DNA of 64,000 bases from Actinoalloteichus hoggarensis. GTDB lineage: Bacteria; Actinomycetota; Actinomycetes; Mycobacteriales; Pseudonocardiaceae. Made by a program: the position numbers and the translations under genes. Of the stretch, positions 47,423-56,480 are shown in pieces. The notes beneath the pieces were generated by a model. That model saw only the letters and a program-made list of their open reading frames with translations, was not told the DNA's origin and did not search any database. The DNA lies in NCBI RefSeq assembly GCF_002234535.1, contig NZ_CP022521.1, forward strand, positions 1,798,001-1,862,000, given 5' to 3'. How positions within the stretch are numbered: position 1 is the first letter of the stretch; every line of letters begins with the position of its first letter.

Positions 47423-48481
47423 ATGACCACGCCGCTGACGTCCTGTGTCCGTCTCCACGATCCCGGGGAGCTGATCGCCGCCGTACCACATCTGCTGGGC
47501 TTCCACCCCGCTGATTCGCTGGTGTTGATCACCCTCTGCGGCGGCGACCGTTCGCGCGTCGGCGTGAGCATCCGGCTCGACCTTCCCGGCCCCGACGAGT
47601 ACGACGCCGTCCAGCAGACCCTGCTGGCTCCGGTCCGGACCCAGCCGACCACGGGGGTGCTCCTCGTCGTGGTCGGCGGCGGCAGCCACCATCGAGTCGA
47701 CGGGCCGCCGCACCGAGCGCTGGTCGAGGCGGTGGAGCGGGCGCTGGCCGACGCGGGCATGCCGTGCCTGCACTCCGTCTGGACTCCCGACACCTCGACG
47801 GACAGCCGGTGGGTCTGCTACACCGAGGCCGACTGCACCGGCAGGCTGCCCGACCCGGCCGCCACCGCTCTGGCGGCCGCGAGCGCGGCCGCGGGCCTGG
47901 TCACCTTCGCCGACCGCACCGAGCTGGCAGGACTGCTCGACCCCGACGACGAGACGACCCTGCTCCGCCGTGCCGAGCTGATCACCGAAGCCGCCGAGGC
48001 GGGCGACCTGGATCGCACGCTGGGCGGTGCGGCGGCCGCACGCCGCGACCTCGCCGCGCTGCATCGGGCGCTGGAGGCGGCAGAGCGGGGCAGGCTGCTC
48101 GTCGACGACGAACTCGTCGTGCGGCTGGCCTTCTCACTCACCGATCGCCGAGTCCGCGACGCCTGCATGCGCTGGTGTGACGGCCCTCGTGCCGCCGCGG
48201 CGGAAGGCCTGTGGCTGGCCCTCACCAAGGCCACGCCCGCCCCGGCGCGGGCCGAGCCCGCGGCCCTTCTCGCGTTGTCGGCCTACCTGCGCGGTGACGG
48301 GGCGCTGGCGAGCCTCGCGCTGTCCGAGGCGAGAGCCGCCGACTCGGACCACGCGCTCGCTCGACTGCTCGACGAACTGCTTCAGTCCGGCGTCCCGCCG
48401 AGGAGACTCGCGGTGGTGATCGCGACCAACGCCGAAGAGGCCCTGCTCGCCATCGAGTCCGAGGATCAGGACGCCTGGTGA
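47423..48481 (+). CDS. DUF4192 protein
   Basis: This 352-residue protein is a DUF4192 member, a family common in actinomycetes with no known function: LHDPGELIAAVPHLLGFHPADSLVLI at the start, GVLLVVVGG, SVWTPDTSTDSRWVCY, and a helical, Ala-rich C-terminal half ending in SAYLRGDGALASLALSEA. CATGGT lies 6 nt before the ATG, similar to the leaderless pattern elsewhere. Its stop overlaps the GTG of the next ORF. Confidence 0.85.
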   Translation: MTTPLTSCVRLHDPGELIAAVPHLLGFHPADSLVLITLCGGDRSRVGVSIRLDLPGPDEYDAVQQTLLAPVRTQPTTGVLLVVVGGGSHHRVDGPPHRALVEAVERALADAGMPCLHSVWTPDTSTDSRWVCYTEADCTGRLPDPAATALAAASAAAGLVTFADRTELAGLLDPDDETTLLRRAELITEAAEAGDLDRTLGGAAAARRDLAALHRALEAAERGRLLVDDELVVRLAFSLTDRRVRDACMRWCDGPRAAAAEGLWLALTKATPAPARAEPAALLALSAYLRGDGALASLALSEARAADSDHALARLLDELLQSGVPPRRLAVVIATNAEEALLAIESEDQDAW

Positions 48482-49158
48482 CCGAACGCGGTGCCGCCCG
48501 GCTCCACCGACTTCCCCAGCCCGAGGCCGAACTCAAGGAGGTCGCCATGGACGTCATGACGGAGTACGCCCGCAGGCTCGCGGCATGCCTGACCACCGTT
48601 GTCGCCGCCCTCGTCAACCGCATGCGGCGCCTGTGTCGAGAGCGGCGACAGCGGATCAGAGCAGCTCGGGCCGCCGCCAGTCCTCACCGAGCACTCGTTC
48701 GGCGAGGAACGCGAACACCGTCTCGTACCAGATCTTGGCGTTGCCGGGCGTCAGAACCCAATGGTTCTCGGTGGGGAAGTACAGGAACCGGGCGGGTACG
48801 CCGTGCCGAGCGAGATCGTGGTACAGCCGCAGCGCCTCGCCGATCGGCACGCGGTAGTCACGGTCACCGTGGATCACCAGCATCGGTGTGCGGATGTCGG
48901 CTACCCGAAGGTGTGGCGAGTTCGACGCCACCACGTCCGGCTCGGTCAGCGGGTCGCCCAGCGCACGTTGCCAGAAGTAACCGTTGTCGGTCGTCCCGGA
49001 GAACTGATCGATGTTCCACAACGATGCGTGGGTCACCACGGCATCGAATCGATCGGTGCTGGTGGCGATCCAGTTGGCCATGTATCCCCCGAAGGAGCCG
49101 CCCATCGCCGCCGTGCGGCGCTCGTCGAGGTCCGCCCGCTCCAGCGCCGTGTCGGTGA
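48478..49158 (+). CDS. ORF coupled to the DUF4192 gene; only the first 60 codons look coding
   Basis: The GTG overlaps the DUF4192 stop in a GTGA junction, and an internal ATG (48547) follows AAGGAGG, both signs of real translation. Codons to about 48655 are strongly GC3-biased and encode an amphipathic, Arg-rich helix (YARRLAACLTTVVAALVNRMRRLCRERRQ). From 48656 the frame runs antisense through the convergent S9 peptidase gene and turns into Arg/Ser/Pro-rich noise. The original stop may have been lost. I recognise no family. Confidence 0.35.
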   Translation: MTERGAARLHRLPQPEAELKEVAMDVMTEYARRLAACLTTVVAALVNRMRRLCRERRQRIRAARAAASPHRALVRRGTRTPSRTRSWRCRASEPNGSRWGSTGTGRVRRAERDRGTAAAPRRSARGSHGHRGSPASVCGCRLPEGVASSTPPRPARSAGRPAHVARSNRCRSSRRTDRCSTTMRGSPRHRIDRCWWRSSWPCIPRRSRPSPPCGARRGPPAPAPCR

Positions 49159-50731
49159 TCGCCATCAGATCGGTGTACGGAGCCGCGCCCCACCGTCGCC
49201 AGCCCACCCGGATGAAGTCCTGGCCGTATCCCGTGGACAGCGCGGGGTCCGGGAGCAGCACCGCGTAGCCGCGTGCGGTGGCGGTCCACGGACTCCAACG
49301 CCACGTCCAGCTGTTCCAGCTCATCATCGGCCCGCCATGCACCCACAGCAGCAGGGGAGCAGGGTTCGCCGCGTCGGCCCCGGCGGGCAGCGCCAGCCAG
49401 GCCCGTACGGTGCGGCCGTCGTCGACGGTGGTCTCGATCTCGGTGAGCGTTCCGGGAAGCGTGGCCACCGTGCCAGGGGCGGGCAGCCTCACCGGGTCCT
49501 GATCGGTGCGGGTGGTGTCGATCCGCACCGGCTGTGCCGGGTGGTCGATCGAGGAGCGCAGCGCGAACAGCACGTCGGGCTCGGCACCCGGCTGGAGGTC
49601 GGAGTACACCCCCTCACCGGTGAGGCGGTCGAGTCGGCCGTCCGTCAGATCGAGACGGAACACCGGCGTCCGTCCGCCTACGTTGGCGACCAGGAACAGG
49701 CTGCCGCCATCGCGAGCGGGCGTCACGTCCGCGGGCCAGAACGGGAAGTCGGGCAGCAGGTCGGTCAGCTCGCCCGTGGCGAGATCGGCGCGGACGAGGG
49801 TCACATCCGGCGGTTCGTCGGCCGTGGCCTCCGACTGGCGCAGGCAGAAGAGGAAGGACGAGTCGGCGGCGAAGGCGGCGGGACGAAGGGACGAGTCCGC
49901 CGCCTCGAAGAACGCTCTCCTCTCCCCGGTGTTCGCGTCGAGAACCACGACGGCCATGCGGCCGCCCTCCTGCGGGGACACCTCGACGCGGAGCGTGTGA
50001 GCGACGAAGGCCCCGTCCGGGCTGATCGCCAGGGGCAGTCCGACCTGGCCGGTGGCCTCGGGCGTCAGGTCGAGCGGGTCGACGAGTCGACCGGCGTCGG
50101 CGTCGAGGGCCTCGGCGGCGAGTAGGCGGGTGTGCGCCGGACCGAGGTCGTGATCCCAGAATCGCACCGGATACGACTCGTGCAGGATCGCCGTGACACC
50201 GGCCTTCTCTCGTGCCGTGCGCTTCTCCGCGTCGGCCGCGCCGAAGTCGACGAAGGGCAGCGTCGCGGCCGCGACGACGACCCGGCCGGTGTCCGCCGAG
50301 ACCTGGACGTCCTGAACACCGCCGGGAGGGGCGAAGACCTGCCGGGCCTCGCCGGTGGGCGGCAGCAGCCACAGCGCGGCGGCCCCGGACGTGTCCTTCG
50401 CCGAGGCTGCCGTCTCCTGATCGCGGCGGGAGGAGACGAACAGCAGCGAGCCGTCCGGGCACAGCAGCGGGCTCGACTCGCTCGCGGCCGACCTGGTCAG
50501 CCTGCGAGCGGGCCGCCTGCCTTCAGGGTCGAGTTCCCAGAGCGCGCCCTGCCAGGTCTTGCCGTCCTCGGCCAGTTCCGTGACCACGGTGACCAGTCGA
50601 TCGCCGGTCGGCGACACGGTCAGCGAACTCAGCCGGGGGACGGCGACGAAGCGGTCGAGATCGAGGAACGTCTCCGCCGAGTCGTCGGCGTTGTGATCTC
50701 CTGAATGGTCCGCGGAGGTCGGAGTCGTCAT
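48656..50731 (-). CDS. S9-family serine peptidase (acylaminoacyl/prolyl oligopeptidase type)
   Basis: This 691-residue peptidase has an N-terminal beta-propeller (about 30-420) and a C-terminal alpha/beta-hydrolase domain. The catalytic residues are visible: Ser546 in GGSFGGYMANW, Asp in HGDRDYRVP and His in TENHWV, with oxyanion stretch WVHGGPMMSW. No signal peptide is present, so it is cytosolic. It begins 3 nt after galE and is likely cotranscribed with dtxR-galK-galE. It probably degrades short peptides. Confidence 0.92.
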   Translation of the reverse strand: MTTPTSADHSGDHNADDSAETFLDLDRFVAVPRLSSLTVSPTGDRLVTVVTELAEDGKTWQGALWELDPEGRRPARRLTRSAASESSPLLCPDGSLLFVSSRRDQETAASAKDTSGAAALWLLPPTGEARQVFAPPGGVQDVQVSADTGRVVVAAATLPFVDFGAADAEKRTAREKAGVTAILHESYPVRFWDHDLGPAHTRLLAAEALDADAGRLVDPLDLTPEATGQVGLPLAISPDGAFVAHTLRVEVSPQEGGRMAVVVLDANTGERRAFFEAADSSLRPAAFAADSSFLFCLRQSEATADEPPDVTLVRADLATGELTDLLPDFPFWPADVTPARDGGSLFLVANVGGRTPVFRLDLTDGRLDRLTGEGVYSDLQPGAEPDVLFALRSSIDHPAQPVRIDTTRTDQDPVRLPAPGTVATLPGTLTEIETTVDDGRTVRAWLALPAGADAANPAPLLLWVHGGPMMSWNSWTWRWSPWTATARGYAVLLPDPALSTGYGQDFIRVGWRRWGAAPYTDLMAITDTALERADLDERRTAAMGGSFGGYMANWIATSTDRFDAVVTHASLWNIDQFSGTTDNGYFWQRALGDPLTEPDVVASNSPHLRVADIRTPMLVIHGDRDYRVPIGEALRLYHDLARHGVPARFLYFPTENHWVLTPGNAKIWYETVFAFLAERVLGEDWRRPELL

Positions 50732-50734
50732 GGG

Positions 50735-51697
50735 TCAGCCTCCCAGTCGGCTCTGGGTGAAGCGCCAGGCGTCGGCGACGATGGTGTCCAGGTCGGGACG
50801 CTCCGGCTTCCAGCCGAGTTCGGTGCGGGCCCGGTCCGCGGCCGCCACCAGGGTCGCGGGATCACCGGCCCGGCGGGGCGCGAGCTCGGCCGGGATGGCG
50901 TGTCCGGTGACGCGCCTGCAGGCGTCGATGACCTCCTTGACGGAGAAGCCGGTGCCGTTGCCGAGGTTGTAGATCCGGTGCAGGCCCGCCGTGGCGTGCC
51001 GCAGCGCGAGCAGGTGAGCATCTGCCAGATCGGTCACATGGATGTAGTCCCGGACGCAGGTGCCGTCCTCGGTCGGCCAGTCGTCGCCGTAGATCGACAC
51101 CTGGGCGCGTAAACCCGACGCCACCTGAAGCACCAGCGGAATGAGGTGTGTCTCGGTGGCGTGGCGCTCGCCGAACCGGTCGTGGGCGCCCGCGACGTTG
51201 AAGTACCGGAGGCTCACCGCCGCGAGGCCGTGTGCGTCGGCGTAGGAGGTGATGGCGTGGTCGATCGCGAGCTTGGTGGCACCGTATGTGTTGGTGGGCC
51301 GGGTGGGCGCGGACTCGGGGATCGGCACCTGCTCGGGCTCGCCGTAGGTCGCCGCGGTGGAGGAGAAGACCAGGCGGGGGACACCGTGCCGGTGCACGGC
51401 CGCGAGCAGTCGCAGCGAGGTCACCACGTTGCCGTCCCAGTACTTCGCCGGATCGGTCATGGATTCGCCGACCAGCGACTTCGCCGCGAAGTGCAGGACG
51501 CCCTCCACCCCGTCGGCCAGCAGGTCGTCGGCAGCGTCCGCCAGGTCGGCCTGGACGAACGTGGCGCCCTCGGGAACGGCGTCGGCGTGGCCGGTCGACA
51601 GATCGTCGACCACCACGACCTCATGGCCCTCTTCGACCAGCCGAGCCGCGCAGACACTGCCTACGTATCCGGCTCCACCTGTCACCAGCAGCTTCAC
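50735..51697 (-). CDS. galE: UDP-glucose 4-epimerase
   Basis: GalE interconverts UDP-glucose and UDP-galactose. The 320-residue short-chain dehydrogenase has the NAD motif [17 protein letters not shown], catalytic Ser/Tyr/Lys region [10 protein letters not shown] and [12 protein letters not shown], and RYFNVAGA. It follows galK by 63 nt. The dtxR-galE neighbourhood is also found in Corynebacterium. Confidence 0.95.
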   Translation of the reverse strand: MKLLVTGGAGYVGSVCAARLVEEGHEVVVVDDLSTGHADAVPEGATFVQADLADAADDLLADGVEGVLHFAAKSLVGESMTDPAKYWDGNVVTSLRLLAAVHRHGVPRLVFSSTAATYGEPEQVPIPESAPTRPTNTYGATKLAIDHAITSYADAHGLAAVSLRYFNVAGAHDRFGERHATETHLIPLVLQVASGLRAQVSIYGDDWPTEDGTCVRDYIHVTDLADAHLLALRHATAGLHRIYNLGNGTGFSVKEVIDACRRVTGHAIPAELAPRRAGDPATLVAAADRARTELGWKPERPDLDTIVADAWRFTQSRLGG

Positions 51698-51760
51698 GTT
51701 CTCCAGCCTTCCCTTGACGCCGCGCGGGGGAGCGCTCGATCGAGGCGGCCGGCCGGGGGA

Positions 51761-53011
51761 TCAGTCCGTTGACGGCTCCTCGCGGCCTGCTCCCGCGGAG
51801 GGCAGCGCCATGAAGAACCGAGGGTGTGCCAGCCCACGCTCGTCGAACGCGGCGATGATCGACTCTTCGATCTCCGCCTGTGCCGCAGACCGTATAAGGG
51901 CGATCGCCGACCCCCCGAACCCGCCTCCGGTCATCCGTGCGCCGAGGGCCCCCGCCGCCAGCGCCGCGTCGACGACGAGGTCGAGCTCGGTGCTGGAGAC
52001 TCGGTAGTCGTCCCGAAGGCTCTCATGGGAGGCGGTGAGCAGCGGGCCGATCGTGTCGAGCCTGCCCGCCCTCAACGACTCCACCACCGACTCGACCCTG
52101 GCGTTCTCCGTCACCACATGGCGGAGCAGCGGCCGAAGCTCCTCGGGCAGGCGCGCCGTCGCGGCGTCGAGCCCGTCCCGCGTGACCTCCCGCAGCGACC
52201 CCACCCGCAGGGCCTCGGCGGCCGCGACGCAGCCGCGCCGTCGTTCCCCGTACCCCGACTCGGAGTGCGCGTGCCGTGTCCGGGTGTCGATGACGAGCAG
52301 CCGCAGGCCGTGCGCCGCGGTGTCGAAGGGGACCTGGATCTGCTCGCCGGACCGGACGTCCAGAAACAGGACGTGCGCCGCCGTGCAGCACAGCGACGCC
52401 GTCTGGTCGAGAACGCCGGTCGGCGCGCCGACGAAGTCGTTCTCGGCGCGCTGGGCCCACCGCGCGATCAGAGTGAGGTCCGGACGTTCCGCTTCGCCCG
52501 CCGCGTCCACCGGCCTGCCCGCGAGGTCCAGCAGGCTCAGCGCCGTGGCGCACTCCAACGCCGCGGAGGAGGACAGGCCCGCTCCGGTCGGGACGTCGCC
52601 GCAGATCACCAGGTCGGCGCCGCCGAGCGGGACACCCTCTTCGCGCAGCACCCAGGCGACTCCGGCGGGATACGCCGCCCAACCGGTGACCTGCCCGGGT
52701 GCCAGCTCGTCGACACGCACCGGTTCGGCGACCTGGGGCCTGCCGTCGCTTCCGACGGTCGTGAGGTTCAACAGTCCGTCGTCGCGAGCCGAGGCCGCGA
52801 CGACGGTGCGATGCGGCAGCGCGAACGGCAGCACGAAGCCGTCGTTGTAATCGGTGTGCTCACCGATCAGATTGACCCGGCCGGGTGCCCCCCAGCAGAC
52901 GTCGGGGGCTCGACCGTATCGGGCCTGGAAGGCCGCGACGGCGCGCTGTGCCGCGACCGCCGAGTCGGCGGACGCGGTGGACGGCTCTTCGATGTGGATG
53001 TCGGTGCTCAC
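51761..53011 (-). CDS. galK: Galactokinase
   Basis: GalK phosphorylates galactose at C1. The 416-residue GHMP kinase has the galactokinase signature GRVNLIGEHTDYNDG, the phosphate loop GAGLSSSAALE, the catalytic Asp region FVGAPTGVLDQ and the end motif GARMTGGGFGGSAIAL. GTG 53011 overlaps the dtxR stop by 4 nt. No galT is present in the window, so the Leloir pathway is only partly encoded here. Confidence 0.95.
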   Translation of the reverse strand: MSTDIHIEEPSTASADSAVAAQRAVAAFQARYGRAPDVCWGAPGRVNLIGEHTDYNDGFVLPFALPHRTVVAASARDDGLLNLTTVGSDGRPQVAEPVRVDELAPGQVTGWAAYPAGVAWVLREEGVPLGGADLVICGDVPTGAGLSSSAALECATALSLLDLAGRPVDAAGEAERPDLTLIARWAQRAENDFVGAPTGVLDQTASLCCTAAHVLFLDVRSGEQIQVPFDTAAHGLRLLVIDTRTRHAHSESGYGERRRGCVAAAEALRVGSLREVTRDGLDAATARLPEELRPLLRHVVTENARVESVVESLRAGRLDTIGPLLTASHESLRDDYRVSSTELDLVVDAALAAGALGARMTGGGFGGSAIALIRSAAQAEIEESIIAAFDERGLAHPRFFMALPSAGAGREEPSTD

Positions 53012-53700
53012 AGGGCGCGCACCAGCACGGCGTGCGCGATGTTGGCCGCGAGCTGCGCGCTTCCGCCGGGCCCGGTCACCTTGATCTCGCTGGACCCGTC
53101 CGCTGAGGAGACGGTGACCACCCGGTCGGGCATGACACCGGCCTCCTTGAGGTGCGCCATCAGGTCGGGATCGAGTTGCACGTACTCGGCGATCCGGCAG
53201 ACCTGTGCCTGACCGCCGCCCCGGCGAGCGATCTCGTCGAGCCGCAGCAGGTCGGTCTCCATCGGGGGTGCGGGCTCACCGACGCCGAGCTTGTCCAAGC
53301 CGGGGATCGGATTGCCGTACGGGGAGGTGGTGGGGTTGCCCAGCAGCGTGACGAGCTTGCGTTCGACGGCCTCGCTCATCACGTGTTCCCAGCGGCACGC
53401 CTCGCTGTGCACGTGCTCCCATTCCAGACCGATGACGTCGACGAGCAGCCGTTCGGCCAGGCGATGCTTGCGCATCACCGCCTCGGCGCGTTCCCGCCCG
53501 GCGCTGGTCAGCTCGAGATGGCGGTCCTCGGCCACGATGAGCAGCCCGTCCCGTTCCATTCTGGCGACCGTCTGGCTGACGGTGGGGCCGCTCTGACCCA
53601 GTCGCTCCGCGATGCGGGCGCGCAGTGGGATCACGCCCTCCTCGCCGAGGTCGTAGATCGTGCGCAGGTACATCTCGGTGGTGTCGATGAGCTCGTTCAC
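53008..53700 (-). CDS. DtxR/IdeR-family iron-dependent regulator
   Basis: This 230-residue regulator has the DtxR winged helix (1-73; DTTEMYLRTIYDLGEEGVIPLRARIAERLGQSGPTVSQTVARM across 53570-53690), the dimerisation/metal domain with HVHSEACRWEHVMS (metal-ligand Cys, Glu and His) and a C-terminal SH3-like FeoA domain. It matches IdeR in length and layout. Fe(II)-bound IdeR represses siderophore uptake and activates storage genes. It heads an operon with galK. I find no DtxR/IdeR box upstream of it. Confidence 0.93.
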   Translation of the reverse strand: MNELIDTTEMYLRTIYDLGEEGVIPLRARIAERLGQSGPTVSQTVARMERDGLLIVAEDRHLELTSAGRERAEAVMRKHRLAERLLVDVIGLEWEHVHSEACRWEHVMSEAVERKLVTLLGNPTTSPYGNPIPGLDKLGVGEPAPPMETDLLRLDEIARRGGGQAQVCRIAEYVQLDPDLMAHLKEAGVMPDRVVTVSSADGSSEIKVTGPGGSAQLAANIAHAVLVRAL

Positions 53701-54124
53701 GCCGGCTCCCCTGTTGAAAGTCTTAGAGCTTGTGGCAGTAGTGGGCAGGTCGCAGAAGTCGGTCTTGTCGTAAGAGAATGGAGGTCACGCCGCCAGGAGG
53801 GGCCGCGAGCAGCCCGACACCTCGGCACGCGAGCGGTGGGGCCGCGCTACCGGCTACCACGACATCCTAAAGCCTGCCGTTGTTCCTCGTTCTCACGTCA
53901 TGTGACGGATTCGACGGCCGCCGACGTCCCGGCCGCGCCCTCTCGTCCCTTCTCGTGTTCGGCGTCTCCGTCACCCCGCGCCGCCCGCCTCGCGTACGTC
54001 GTCGCCGACGATGCGGTGTGATCGTCCACCGTCTTCATCGTAGGGTGCCTGCCGGATCCGGCTCGGTCCGCCACAGGCGTGGCGTGGTGGACCTTTCCGG
54101 CCTGGTTCCGCGAGGATGTGGGCT
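53701..54124. other. Divergent promoter gap, dtxR and sulfurtransferase
   Basis: About 420 nt without a supported gene. It must hold both promoters, but I could not place convincing -35/-10 pairs. No match to an IdeR box was seen. Confidence 0.4.
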
Positions 54125-54976
54125 GTGCAGCCGTTGGTGAGTACCGAGGAACTGGCCGAGGCGATGGCGGGCGAGAACCCGCCGGTGCTGTTGGACGTGC
54201 GGTGGGCCCTCACCGGGCCGCCCGGGCTCCTCGCCTATGAGGCGGGCCATCTGCCCGGTGCGGTCTTCCTGGACCTCGACCGCGATCTGGCCGCTCCGGC
54301 GGGGCCCGGCGGCAGACATCCGCTCCCCGCTCCCGAGGATCTGGAGGCCGTTCTCCGGGCCGCGGGGGTCGGCGCCGATCGTCCGGTCGTCGCCTATGAC
54401 GCCGCCGACGGCTCGGTGGCCGCGCGTGCCTGGTGGCTGCTGCGCTGGTCGGGGCATGAGCAGGTCGCGGTGCTGGACGGCGGGTTCGCGGCCTGGACGG
54501 CGGAGGGCCGAGAGGTCACGACCGTCGTTCCGCACCCGGAGCCGGGTGACGTCGTGGTGCTGCCGGGAAGCCTGCCGGTGCTCGACGCCGCCGGCGCGGA
54601 GGAGCTGGCCGAGCGTGGGGTGCTGCTGGACGCGCGGGCGCCACAGCGCTATCGCGGTGAGGTGGAGCCGGTGGACGCGAGGCCGGGCCACGTTCCCGGT
54701 GCTCGCAACGCCCCGTTCGTCGAGCATCTCGACGAATCGGGCCGCTGGCGTTCTCCCGCCGAGCTGGCCGAGCGTTTCGCGGCGCTGGGTGTCACCGAGG
54801 GCACGCCGGTCGGTGCCTACTGCGGATCAGGGGTCACCGCGTGTTCGGTACTGCTGGCGCTGGAGACCGCAGGCCTGAGCGGCCCCGACCGGCCGGCCGC
54901 GCTCTACGCGGGCTCCTGGTCGGAATGGGCCGCGCAGCCGCGGCGCCGTGCTGTCCTGGGCGCCTCGCCGCGTTGA
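54125..54976 (+). CDS. Two-domain sulfurtransferase (thiosulfate / 3-mercaptopyruvate type)
   Basis: This 283-residue protein has two rhodanese domains. The N-terminal one is inactive-like (LLDVRWALTGPPGL, HLPGAVFLDLDRDL). The C-terminal one carries the persulfide-forming Cys in the loop CGSGVTA, after LLDARAPQRYRGEVEP and HVPGARNAPF. The loop CGSGVT is closer to 3-mercaptopyruvate than thiosulfate enzymes. GTG 54125 fits GAGG at 9 nt; the ATG at 54116 is too close to it. Confidence 0.92.
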   Translation: MQPLVSTEELAEAMAGENPPVLLDVRWALTGPPGLLAYEAGHLPGAVFLDLDRDLAAPAGPGGRHPLPAPEDLEAVLRAAGVGADRPVVAYDAADGSVAARAWWLLRWSGHEQVAVLDGGFAAWTAEGREVTTVVPHPEPGDVVVLPGSLPVLDAAGAEELAERGVLLDARAPQRYRGEVEPVDARPGHVPGARNAPFVEHLDESGRWRSPAELAERFAALGVTEGTPVGAYCGSGVTACSVLLALETAGLSGPDRPAALYAGSWSEWAAQPRRRAVLGASPR

Positions 54977-55540
54977 CATCGCCGCACGGCGAACCCGTGA
55001 AGGCCCGGGCGACGCGAGTCGGCTCCGACGTGTGCGATGCCCGGAGTCGGCAGCCCGTTTGCCTCCCGATGGGCGTCGAACTCACGTCGGGCAACGCGTG
55101 AGCCGCCGCCCGTCGGGCGGGCGGTCCGTCCGGCCATGGCCGGGGCCGCCCTCGGTCCGCGCGTGCCGGGGCCGCGGTGCGGTACCCGGCGGCGGACCGC
55201 CGGTGACGCGGGACGGCTGCCGACGTCACCTTGACTCCTGGGCCCCGGGGTCCTGGAGAACTCGTGGGCGCGCCCGAGGCGAGCCGGTCCCCGTCGACTC
55301 GAGTTCGTCCAGATCCGAGGCGTGGATCTCGAGCGCGGGCCGGTTCGAGTCGGCCGAGTCGCCCGCCCGGAGCACACCGCGGGCGGGTTACCTGCCCGGC
55401 TCCGTCGACCGGATCACGGCGGGACGGCGGTGCGGGCGGCGGACCGCACGCGGTGTGTCTACGGCCGCAGGCGCGGCCCCGGTGCGTCTGCCCGTCGACC
55501 CTTCCGCGGTCCGTCATCGGGCTGCGAGGATCAGACCTGT
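54977..55540. other. Gene-free convergent gap
   Basis: About 560 nt. ORFs present on both strands are Arg/Pro-rich and unrecognised. A short inverted repeat at 55360-55385 (CGCCCGC / GCGGGCG) could be a weak terminator. Confidence 0.4.
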
Positions 55541-56188
55541 TCAGGCGGCGGGCACCGCGTCGTAGATGAGGCTCAGCACGGCCTCGGCCTCGGTGCAGAG
55601 ATCGCGGGAGACGTCGCCGAAGGTGTCGAGGTCGACGTAGATCGTGTTGAAGACGACCGACGGGTCCTCGTTGACCACGGCGCCGAACTCGCAGCGTCCG
55701 TCGTCGACCAGGCGGTAGCCAGGGTGCCCGAGGATCTCGGTGTCCTCCTCGCCGTCCTCCCGCACCTCCTCGCCCCAGTAGGTCACGCCGAAACCGAGGT
55801 AGTTGTGCGACGTCCCGTCCAGCTCGATCGAGTAACTACAGGTGGTCGAATAGTCATTGGCCTCACCCACGTCGGATGAGCCGACGGCGGCCGCGATGGC
55901 AGCCGCGTCCACGATGCCGCAGAAGGCCTCGACGTCCCCGGGGTTCTTCGCACCGCCGCCTCCTCCGCTGCCGCCGCTGTCCGGCGTCGGGGTGGTGGGG
56001 TCGGGGATCGGGATCGACGGCGAAGAGGTCTCGTCCGTGTCCGAACCGGTCTCCTGCGCTTCGTCGGACCGCGAGCCGCCCGCGCCGGGTGCGGGAGAGG
56101 CGGTGCCCGCCACCGGCGTGGCACACGCTCCTAAACCGAGAACGAGCAGGAGGGCACTGATCGCGGTGGTCAGGCTTCGCTGAGACAT
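55541..56188 (-). CDS. DUF3558 lipoprotein
   Basis: This 215-residue lipoprotein has the signal TTAISALLLVLGLGAC (lipobox LGAC). A disordered Ser/Pro/Thr/Asp linker runs to about residue 80, and a DUF3558-like domain follows with paired cysteines (AFCGIVDAAAI ... TTCSYSIE ... GRCEFGAVV ... LCTEAEAVLSL). DUF3558 proteins are abundant in Pseudonocardiales and have no known function. ATG 56188 has AAAGG upstream; ATG 56197 is too close to it. Confidence 0.8.
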   Translation of the reverse strand: MSQRSLTTAISALLLVLGLGACATPVAGTASPAPGAGGSRSDEAQETGSDTDETSSPSIPIPDPTTPTPDSGGSGGGGGAKNPGDVEAFCGIVDAAAIAAAVGSSDVGEANDYSTTCSYSIELDGTSHNYLGFGVTYWGEEVREDGEEDTEILGHPGYRLVDDGRCEFGAVVNEDPSVVFNTIYVDLDTFGDVSRDLCTEAEAVLSLIYDAVPAA

Positions 56189-56468
56189 GGCGCGCATACC
56201 TTTCAGACGGGCGCCGGGCACATTCGGTTTCACGACGTCCGGAGTGGACTCCGTCGAGCTGATCCCGGATTCGGCACCATGGGAGATCTGGCCGGACCAT
56301 GGAGGCAGGCAGGATCGCTGAGACGGTAGCCGACGACCCCGCCGCACCACACGTTGAACGGCGAACTCCGACGCAGCGTGTCCGGGGATGAGCGCTTCGC
56401 GACGAGCGAGGACCCGCCTGCGATGGCTCGTGCTCGGGCGATCCCGCCGCCGGGGCGCCTCGAAGCGG

Positions 56469-56474
56469 TACGGT
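56469..56474 (+). promoter_or_regulatory. -10 hexamer of leaderless acuC
   Basis: TACGGT ends 6 nt before GTG 56481. Confidence 0.5.
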
Positions 56475-56480
56475 CGGCCG

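Noticed and set aside
48599-50125. 508-codon plus-strand ORF opposite the S9 peptidase gene
   Set aside because: His/Arg/Val-rich antisense shadow with no recognisable motif.
53701-54124. IdeR box near the dtxR/ideR gene
   Set aside because: No sequence resembling TTAGGTTAG-CTAACCTAA was found.
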